Assembly (NCBI RefSeq): GCF_036188265.1
Contig: NZ_CP108093.1
Span: 4,546,001-4,610,000 of the forward strand
Length of the DNA: 64,000 nucleotides
Reading direction: 5' to 3'
Origin: Streptomyces sp. NBC_00247
Lineage (GTDB): Bacteria > Actinomycetota > Actinomycetes > Streptomycetales > Streptomycetaceae
The position numbers were made by a program, and so were the translations under genes. The notes below the pieces were generated by a model that was not told the origin of the DNA, did not search any database, and saw only the letters and a program-made list of their open reading frames with translations. Shown here one piece after another: positions 58,794-64,000 of the stretch (position 1 is its first letter; each line of letters starts with the position of its first letter).

Positions 58794-60769
58794 CTACCCA
58801 GCTTCCCCCGCATGGCTTTACCCGCGACCAGGTCGATCGCCACGCACGGGCGTTGGGGCTGACGGTCAACCTGCCCGAACAATGGGCCTTCCTGCAGAAC
58901 ACCGGGTCCCTGCACCTGCAAGCCGCACCCGGCTCGGGCAAGACGAGCCTGGTCGCCCTGAAGCTCTCCCTGATCGCGGACGCCTGGACTGCCTCCCCAG
59001 GACAGGGTGTATGCGTCCTGTCACACACCAATATCGCCACCGAGGAAATCGCGCAACGGCTCACCGCAACATCCTCAGGCCGGCGCCTTCTGCGCTACCC
59101 CCACTTTCTGGGCACCATCCAGACCTTCGTCCACACCTTCCTTGCCCTACCCAACCTCCGTTCCCAAGGCATCGCCGTTCAGGCTGTAGACGACGACACC
59201 TACGCCACGAACGCCGAGCGCTTGTATCGACGCGGGAAGTACTACACCCTGCGCCGAGCGCTCTCTCCCAGGTATGAACAGGGCATCGGGTCGATCACCA
59301 CCTCCACGTACACCTTCGACCCCACCAGCTCCCAACTGCACCTGGTTGACGCACCGTTCAAGGCGCATACGCAGAGCTACGCCGAAATGCTGGACATCAA
59401 GGAGACGCTGAGACTGCGTGGCATCCTGCGCTACCAGGACATGTTCGCCTTGGCGGAACAGCACCTGCACCACGCACCCGTCCTGGCTGCGGCGCTGCGC
59501 TCCCGGTTCCCGCTCGTGCTGCTGGACGAGATGCAGGACACCGAGCGCGCCCAGCAGGACCTTCTCTTGCGTCTGTTCGGCTCCGGCGGCAGCGTCATGC
59601 AATGCGTCGGGGACGTCAACCAGCGCATTCTCGCGGCATCGGATCAGAACGGGCACACTCCCTGGTTCCCCGACGGCACCGCGGCGGACCTACCCGTCAG
59701 CCAGCGCTTCGGCGCCGAGATCGGCGGCGTCGCCAGCCGTCTGACCGGACGTCGGCGCCAAGAGATCCGAGGCGTAGGACCCGCCGGCACGCTCGCCTTG
59801 ATTGTCTTCGACGACTCCACCTTCACTCGTGTCATCCCTACCTTCGAGGAACTTGCTGCCGAAACGGTCCCCGCCTCAGTTCTGGCCACCGACCCACCAC
59901 GGGTCCTGGGCTCACGGGCCGACCCCAAAAAGACCAAGATCCGCCCTGCGGCAATCACGTGCTACGACCCGCACTTCACCAACGTGCCCGCGCAGGTCAC
60001 TGAGGGGCGCCTGATCGCGGCAGTCCGCCGCGCCCAATATCTACGCACCCACGGCGACCGGACCGGTCGCGCAACAACAGACCTGTGGGACACCATCCGT
60101 GAACTGTCACGCCTGATGACCTTCGACCCGAATTCCGCCGACGCCGGACTGCCCCTACCACCCCTGTCGCGTCTGGACCGCACACCCGGGCAGCCCGGCC
60201 ACCGCGTTCGACATGTCCTGCATAGCCTGCTGACAGCGGCGCTTGACAGCCCGGAATCCTGGAACGCTGCCATCTCCACACTGCCGGGACTCCTCAACGA
60301 CCTCACTCAGGTCAACCACCGGCCCAATAAGGTCATCCGTGAAACCTGGCTCGGCTTCACGCCTCCCGCACCCGAGCCACCATCTGAGCCGAGGTCGTCC
60401 GGCATCCCACGGGCCGTCTTGGGGACAATCGCCGGAGCCAAAGGGGAGACCCACAGCGCCACCCTCGTACTGGAGTGCGCGAACCCCAGGGGCCAGAAGC
60501 ACGATCTCGCACCCGTTCTGCCCCTGATCCTGGGACAGGGACGAGTCGAAGACCTCAGCGACCTTGACCGCCACTGCGCCCAACTCGCTTTTGTCGCAGT
60601 CACACGACCGCGCCACCTGCTGGCGTTGGCAGTCCACCAGGACCGGGCCAACCCCTACATCGACGCGTTCCGTGCCGCAGGATGGCTTGTGCGCGCCGTC
60701 GCGCCCCACCCGCTGGGTGATGAGAGCATGCCCGGCCGTCCTCCGACTGTTCCGGCGGTGCCGTCCTAG
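58790..60769 (+). CDS. gajB: Gabija-type UvrD-like SF1A helicase
   Basis: ATG 58790 overlaps the gajA stop by four bases (ATGA), showing translational coupling, and gives 659 residues. Helicase motifs are visible: Walker A APGSGKT (46-52), DEMQD (246-250), GDVNQR (274-279), AGAKGETHSATLVLE (motif V) and VAVTRPR (602-608). DEMQD replaces the common DExQD Glu-Ala form but keeps both acidic ends. It is longer than the roughly 500-residue reference GajB, as I recall it, mainly through the middle. Its TAG stop uses the TA target site of the adjacent IS element. The uninterrupted sequence would also have read TAG, so the protein is complete. Confidence 0.85.
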   Translation: MTTQLPPHGFTRDQVDRHARALGLTVNLPEQWAFLQNTGSLHLQAAPGSGKTSLVALKLSLIADAWTASPGQGVCVLSHTNIATEEIAQRLTATSSGRRLLRYPHFLGTIQTFVHTFLALPNLRSQGIAVQAVDDDTYATNAERLYRRGKYYTLRRALSPRYEQGIGSITTSTYTFDPTSSQLHLVDAPFKAHTQSYAEMLDIKETLRLRGILRYQDMFALAEQHLHHAPVLAAALRSRFPLVLLDEMQDTERAQQDLLLRLFGSGGSVMQCVGDVNQRILAASDQNGHTPWFPDGTAADLPVSQRFGAEIGGVASRLTGRRRQEIRGVGPAGTLALIVFDDSTFTRVIPTFEELAAETVPASVLATDPPRVLGSRADPKKTKIRPAAITCYDPHFTNVPAQVTEGRLIAAVRRAQYLRTHGDRTGRATTDLWDTIRELSRLMTFDPNSADAGLPLPPLSRLDRTPGQPGHRVRHVLHSLLTAALDSPESWNAAISTLPGLLNDLTQVNHRPNKVIRETWLGFTPPAPEPPSEPRSSGIPRAVLGTIAGAKGETHSATLVLECANPRGQKHDLAPVLPLILGQGRVEDLSDLDRHCAQLAFVAVTRPRHLLALAVHQDRANPYIDAFRAAGWLVRAVAPHPLGDESMPGRPPTVPAVPS

Positions 60770-60788
60770 GGCCTGTGTGGAGTTGTGA

Positions 60789-61319
60789 TCAAGACTGTGA
60801 TCCGAGGTGTCGGATCCAGAGGAGGCCGGCGCATAATTCGAGTCCGGCCTGGTAGCTGTCAGGATTTTTGTCGTAGCGGACAGCGAGACCGCGCCAGTCC
60901 TTGATCTTGTTGATGGTGCGTTCGACGCTGTTGCGGAGCTTGTACAGCTGCTTGTCCCAGGTGACGGGCCGTCCGCCGCGTGAGCCGCGGTTCTTGCGGT
61001 GGGCAGCCTGATCCTTCTTCTCGGGAATGACCGCTTTGATCCCACGTTTGCGCAGGTGGGAACGATTCTGGCGGGACGAGTACGCCTTATCGCCCGCGAC
61101 TGCGTCGGGCCGGGTGCGGGGCCGCCCGACCGAGCCCGGGACGCGGATCTTGTTCAGGACGGGGATGAACTGCGGACTGTCCCCGGCTTGCCCCGCAGTG
61201 AGCTTGAGCGAGAGGGGCAGGCATTGCGGCACACAGGACAGATGCGTCTTGGTGGTCAGTCCGCCGCGGGAACGTCCCAGGTCAGCAGCGGCGAGTCGGG
61301 CCCTGCGGCGACGCCTCAC
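60789..61319 (-). CDS. IS5-family transposase, C-terminal part (orfB)
   Basis: The GTG start overlaps the orfA stop as GTGA, giving 176 residues. It contains the second DDE aspartate in AVAGDKAYSSRQNR and the glutamate in RNSVERTINKIKDWRGLAVRYDK. It supplies the second half of the DDE catalytic domain. Expression as a fused protein by frameshifting, or as a separate chain by coupling, is typical for this group. Confidence 0.88.
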   Translation of the reverse strand: MRRRRRARLAAADLGRSRGGLTTKTHLSCVPQCLPLSLKLTAGQAGDSPQFIPVLNKIRVPGSVGRPRTRPDAVAGDKAYSSRQNRSHLRKRGIKAVIPEKKDQAAHRKNRGSRGGRPVTWDKQLYKLRNSVERTINKIKDWRGLAVRYDKNPDSYQAGLELCAGLLWIRHLGSQS

Positions 61320-61762
61320 GCGTCGCCGTTCTTCCCGCTCCGGGTCCAGTTGCCCGTCTTGTTCCTGGCTGGCGCCCCCTTTTCCGCGGCGGCCTTCTCC
61401 AACGCGTCCAGGATCTCGGGCTCCACGATCATCCCGGCAGCATCATGATGGGCCCGGACCGTAGTCGAGTCCACGCTAACCAGCGACAAGTCCACCAGGC
61501 CCCGCTTCGCCGCCTCGGCGATCGCGCCCTGGAACACCGCGGTGAACACCCCAGCATCCCGCCACTGCCGAAACCGGCCATAAACGGTGGACCAGTGCCC
61601 GAATCGTTCAGGCAACTCCCGCCATTTCGCACCGTTCCTGAACCGCCACACGACGCCTTCGAAGTGCGCCCGCAGGTTTTTCGGGTACGGCCCGTACTCA
61701 CCGACCGGCAGGAACGGGGAGATGAACTCCCACTCGGCATCTGAAAGTTGAGGTCGAGACAC
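61316..61762 (-). CDS. IS5-family transposase, N-terminal part (orfA)
   Basis: The 148-residue product begins MSRPQLSDAEWEFISPFLP, the DUF4096-type N-terminal domain of IS5-like transposases. It includes RFRNGAKWRELPERFGHWSTVYGRFRQWRDAGVF and the first DDE aspartate in VSVDSTTVRAHHDAAG. It ends GNWTRSGKNGDA at the overlap with orfB. Both frames look undamaged, so the element may still be active. Confidence 0.88.
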   Translation of the reverse strand: MSRPQLSDAEWEFISPFLPVGEYGPYPKNLRAHFEGVVWRFRNGAKWRELPERFGHWSTVYGRFRQWRDAGVFTAVFQGAIAEAAKRGLVDLSLVSVDSTTVRAHHDAAGMIVEPEILDALEKAAAEKGAPARNKTGNWTRSGKNGDA

Positions 61763-61834
61763 CCCACCGTTCTACTCCAAGACCCCCGACCCCCCGGGCC
61801 GGGGGCCCACGAGATCACAACTCCACACAGGCCC

Positions 61835-62103
61835 TAGCAGAGAGACAAGGACGGGCTCCCTCATTTCGTCTGAGGGGGCCCGTCCGGCATGGGTCGCGGT
61901 GGCTGCTACGGCGGACCGGGCCTCCGTCGGGAAACCATCCAGGCCAGACGAGCCGGTGCACTTCTCGGCGCCGCCCGGCTGCGGCTCATGAACGGATGAC
62001 GGCCAACCGGGCAGATGAGACGTGAGCACCCACAGCTTGGTCGCAGAGCCGACGCTAGTCGCGCCGAATCTGCTGCGGATCCGCCGTGCTCAGTGGACGC
62101 TTC
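61835..62103. other. Region between the IS and the XRE gene
   Basis: This 269-base region holds the displaced Gabija operon hairpin (61851-61883). No gene is seen. It lies downstream of the minus-strand XRE gene. Confidence 0.45.
61851..61883 (+). terminator. Original terminator of the Gabija operon
   Basis: ACGGGCTCCCTCA (61851-61863) pairs with TGAGGGGGCCCGT (61871-61883), with one mismatch. Without the IS it would lie about 15 bases past the gajB stop. Confidence 0.7.
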
Positions 62104-62541
62104 TCATCCGCCGTCGAGAGGTCCGGAGTCGTCCGCCAATCCCTCCAGCCGGCGGGTCTGGTCGATCACCGTGGTCACCATGTTCAGGCTCGCCGTGCTG
62201 AGTCCGTTGGCTCGCAGAGCGACTTGGCGCACGTTCTGGTCGCGCATGGCGGCAACCAGTTCGATCTCCGCGCGCTGTCGTTCGGCCTCTTCCTCGTCGA
62301 AGAAGTAACCCGGGGCTACGCCGAAAAAGCCGGCCAGCGCGCGGATCGTTTGCATCTTCGGGTTCGTGTTGGTCCCGGTGCGGAGCTGTTGGATGGCGCT
62401 CGCAGAGATGGTGAAGCCAGAGGTGTCGCGAATCCCCTGTGATACCTCCGCATATGTGTACGGGCCGCGCCCTTTCGGGTGCACCTCCCGAAACAGGCGG
62501 CCGAGCAGCTCCGCGAAGGTGCGCTCGTTCTTCTCGCTCAT
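62104..62541 (-). CDS. XRE-family repressor of the accessory element
   Basis: ATG 62541 (MSEKNERTFAELLGRLFREVHPKGRGPYTYAEVSQGIRDTSGFTISASAIQQLRTG) gives 145 residues. The N-terminal 75 residues are an XRE/Cro-like helix-turn-helix with the GFTISASAIQQLRTGTNTNPKMQTIRALAGFFGVAPGYFFD pattern common in actinobacteria. The C-terminal helix region may mediate dimerisation. It is divergent from the replication-type genes to its right. Four ATTGCAGT-like repeats lie in between, so it is the likely repressor of that lytic or replication side. Confidence 0.85.
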   Translation of the reverse strand: MSEKNERTFAELLGRLFREVHPKGRGPYTYAEVSQGIRDTSGFTISASAIQQLRTGTNTNPKMQTIRALAGFFGVAPGYFFDEEEAERQRAEIELVAAMRDQNVRQVALRANGLSTASLNMVTTVIDQTRRLEGLADDSGPLDGG

Positions 62542-62573
62542 CTCAACCCTTCGTCGTGGCCGCCATCCTATCC

Positions 62574-62678
62574 ATTCCAGTGGATCGAGGGTTGGCCCGC
62601 GTCGCGTGAGCCGACATTGCAGTTGACGCCTGTTAGCCATTGCAGTGTACGTTGGCCCTGAAAGTCGTTTATTGCAGT
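62574..62678. promoter_or_regulatory. Operator-like direct repeats
   Basis: ATTGCAGT occurs exactly at 62615, 62639 and 62671, and as ATTCCAGT at 62574. They lie just upstream of the XRE repressor and could be its binding sites. Confidence 0.55.
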
Positions 62679-62822
62679 GTTCCGCGCCGGGTCGGGCATC
62701 GCCTGGGGTGTGCGAGGGGTGACACAGCGCCTCGGTCCCCGCGCGTGCAGACGGATGGCCAGGGAGGGGGTAGAAGGAAGGTGCAGTGCACGGACAGTAG
62801 AAGCCCGGGAGGGCAAAGAAAA

Positions 62823-62875
62823 CCGGCGCTCGGGAGGTACAGCTCCCAAGCGCCGGGCCAGCACCCGGGGTGCTG
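62823..62875. repeat. Two adjacent hairpins in the leader of the replication genes
   Basis: The first hairpin spans 62823-62856: CCGGCGCT, GGGAG, CTCCC and AGCGCCGG form a long stem around GTACAG. The second, CAGCACCCGGGGTGCTG (62859-62875), is a perfect palindrome apart from its centre. They may attenuate transcription or, less likely, form part of a replication origin. Confidence 0.55.
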
Positions 62876-62949
62876 ACTCACATCACGCGGGCGGCGGGAC
62901 TCTTGCACGAGAACGCCGCGCCGCGCTCCTATGAACAACGGAGTGTCGC

Positions 62950-63279
62950 ATGCTCGCCATGCCGAGCGAAACCCTGGCCTGCCCGGACACGGGCCGCCAG
63001 CACCGCCTTGCCGCACAGCTTCCGAACCTGATCCCGGGGGTAGCCACCACCCGCGTCGGCCTCGGCGATCCGATTAACGCGGGGCCCCACCCGTACGCCA
63101 TCGTCAGAGACGGGGCAGGGGAGACGGCTGAACTGGACCGCACGACCGTCCGGGGCGCAGCCCGCTGGATCTTGCGGGTCTCGTCGGAGGTGGAGGGGCG
63201 GCGACGGCCGCAGATTTTCGACCTCGCCAGCACCTCCCTTACCCGTAGCGACCTCGTCGCGTTCGGCTGGGGCCGCTGA
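62950..63279 (+). CDS. Small hypothetical protein before the replication gene
   Basis: ATG 62950 gives 109 residues ending one base before the next gene's ATG, which suggests an operon. ACGGAG lies upstream as a possible ribosome site. The chain is soluble and mixed (RVGLGDPINAGPHPYAIVRDGAGETAELDRTTVRGAARWILRVSSEVE). I do not recognise a family. Its place next to the replication-type gene suggests a role in the element's replication or transfer. Confidence 0.6.
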   Translation: MLAMPSETLACPDTGRQHRLAAQLPNLIPGVATTRVGLGDPINAGPHPYAIVRDGAGETAELDRTTVRGAARWILRVSSEVEGRRRPQIFDLASTSLTRSDLVAFGWGR

Positions 63280-63280
63280 C

Positions 63281-64000
63281 ATGGCGCGGATTCGGACCAT
63301 CAAGCCGGAGGCGTTCATCTCCGAGTCGCTCGCCGAGGTGAGCGTCGAAGCTGAACGCACCTTCTACGGGCTGCTCACGCAGTCCGACGACCACGGTCGG
63401 CATCGGGACAACGCCGCGATCATTGCCGGGCTGCTCTGGCCGCTTCGCGCCGAGCACACGTCGGTCCACGTCGAGGACGACCTCCATCAGCTCGCGAACG
63501 CCGGTCTGATCTGCCGGTACACCGGCTGCGACGGCCGCCGGTACCTGCACATCGTGACCTGGTCCGAGCACCAGAAGATCGACAAGCCGAGCCAGTCCCG
63601 GCTGCCGGCCTGCCCGCAGCACCACGTGGCGGACCGGTGCGGCCCCTGCAAGGGAATCTGCAGCAAGCCGACCGAAGCCTCGATCACCCCTCTCGGAGGG
63701 TTCGACGAAGCCTCGGCGAATGTTCCCCGAGCCGTCGATCTGCCCGCGCAGGCCATCGGAACGCCTCCCGGTCACACGGACGAGTTCCCCGCCGCCGAGC
63801 AGGACGGCTTCGACAGCACGGTGGGCGGCCCACCTCGTGCAGCTCGGAAAAGCCCAGATCAGAGGGTATTCGGGGAGGGCTCCCCGACCCTTCCCCGAAG
63901 CCTCGGGGAGGGCTCGGCGCCTGGATCTAGGATCTTGGATCCTGGATCTTCTTTCCCTACGGGGCGCGCAGCGCCCGCAGCCGCCACCGTCTCAGCCAAG
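63281..64000 (+). CDS. Phage/plasmid-type replication initiator-like protein (3' partial)
   Basis: ATG 63281 opens a frame that continues for 240 codons to the window end without a stop. The N-terminal domain (MARIRTIKPEAFISESLAEVSVEAERTFYGLL, DDHGRHRDNAAIIAGLLWPLR, LHQLANAGLICRYTGCDGRRYLHIVTWSEHQKIDKPSQSRLP) is a winged-helix unit found in replication proteins of streptomycete phages and integrative elements. A Cys-rich CPQHHVADRCGPCKGIC follows and may bind zinc. Beyond it the sequence is a disordered linker with GSRILDPGSSF, encoded by repeated GGATC-containing units. The catalytic or C-terminal part lies outside the window. Confidence 0.75.
   Translation, partial: MARIRTIKPEAFISESLAEVSVEAERTFYGLLTQSDDHGRHRDNAAIIAGLLWPLRAEHTSVHVEDDLHQLANAGLICRYTGCDGRRYLHIVTWSEHQKIDKPSQSRLPACPQHHVADRCGPCKGICSKPTEASITPLGGFDEASANVPRAVDLPAQAIGTPPGHTDEFPAAEQDGFDSTVGGPPRAARKSPDQRVFGEGSPTLPRSLGEGSAPGSRILDPGSSFPTGRAAPAAATVSAK

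Larger units (their letters stand above)
60769..61834 (-). mobile_element. IS5-family insertion sequence
   Basis: A perfect 22-bp terminal inverted repeat starting GGGCCTGTGTGGAGTTGTG lies at 60769-60790, with its complement at 61813-61834. Flanking TA on both sides (60767-60768 and 61835-61836) is the target duplication. The 1066-bp element carries two overlapping minus-strand transposase frames. It sits between the gajB coding region and its hairpin terminator. Confidence 0.92.
62542..62949. other. Divergent control region of the accessory element
   Basis: These 408 bases contain four ATTGCAGT-type repeats near the XRE gene, then two tandem hairpins before the first rightward gene. Short frames present here have no good ribosome sites. 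The layout (repressor, operators, structured leader, replication genes) resembles a phage or plasmid immunity region. Confidence 0.5.

Noticed and set aside
62677..62934. Plus-strand 85-codon frame in the immunity-like region
   Set aside because: It is Arg-rich, covers both hairpins and has no ribosome site. The following gene at 62950 is better supported.

Overview
The window is high-GC actinobacterial DNA and is almost certainly a Streptomyces chromosome. The support is strongly GC-biased third codon positions, frequent GTG starts, GTGA/ATGA gene overlaps, an AA10 chitin LPMO behind a DasR-type box, a complete cebEFG-bglC-cebR cellobiose locus with three CebR boxes, and a short leucine leader peptide before leuA. 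About 0-54.4 kb looks like ordinary chromosome. About 54.6-64 kb is a lower-GC accessory element that runs off the right edge.

Layout: 0-4.2 kb carries a secreted peptidoglycan-binding hydrolase (5' end cut by the window), an SPFH membrane protein, the LPMO and a tRNA-Lys(CTT). 4.4-13.8 kb is an alpha-glucan locus: LacI regulator, substrate-binding lipoprotein, two permeases, a large secreted GH87-type alpha-1,3-glucanase and a GH13 glucosidase. 13.8-20.9 kb holds an IclR regulator, an Asp/Glu racemase-superfamily protein, a luciferase-like monooxygenase, a PAS-GGDEF-EAL protein and a secreted M6 protease. A second identical tRNA-Lys(CTT) follows at 21 kb, then small hypotheticals, a TetR and a Ser/Thr kinase. 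25.3-27.9 kb contains two unrecognised genes among strong hairpins.

28-33 kb (minus strand) is a tightly overlapping three-gene unit: a Cas4/Dna2-like Fe-S PD-(D/E)XK nuclease, an unrecognised 538-residue protein and a UPF1/Dna2-like SF1B helicase. Together they look like Dna2 split over an operon. I regard this as the best candidate for an undescribed system. 33-38.6 kb has PAP2 and histidine phosphatases, an XRE/TPR regulator, a spermidine-synthase-like protein, and a DUF1772/TetR divergent pair with clear operators. 38.6-46.4 kb has leuA with its attenuator, a FadR-type regulator, and an aspartate-alanine module (aspD plus two aspT-like antiporters). 46.4-53.8 kb is the cellobiose locus.

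The right-hand element carries small hypotheticals, an excisionase-like protein, a Gabija-type defence pair (OLD nuclease plus UvrD-like helicase, ATGA overlap), an IS5-family element inserted exactly in the helicase stop codon, an XRE repressor with operator-like repeats, and the start of a phage/plasmid-type replication protein that is open at the window end. No integrase, rRNA or CRISPR array is visible. Neither sugar ABC operon encodes an ATPase, which fits the shared MsiK-type ATPase of streptomycetes.
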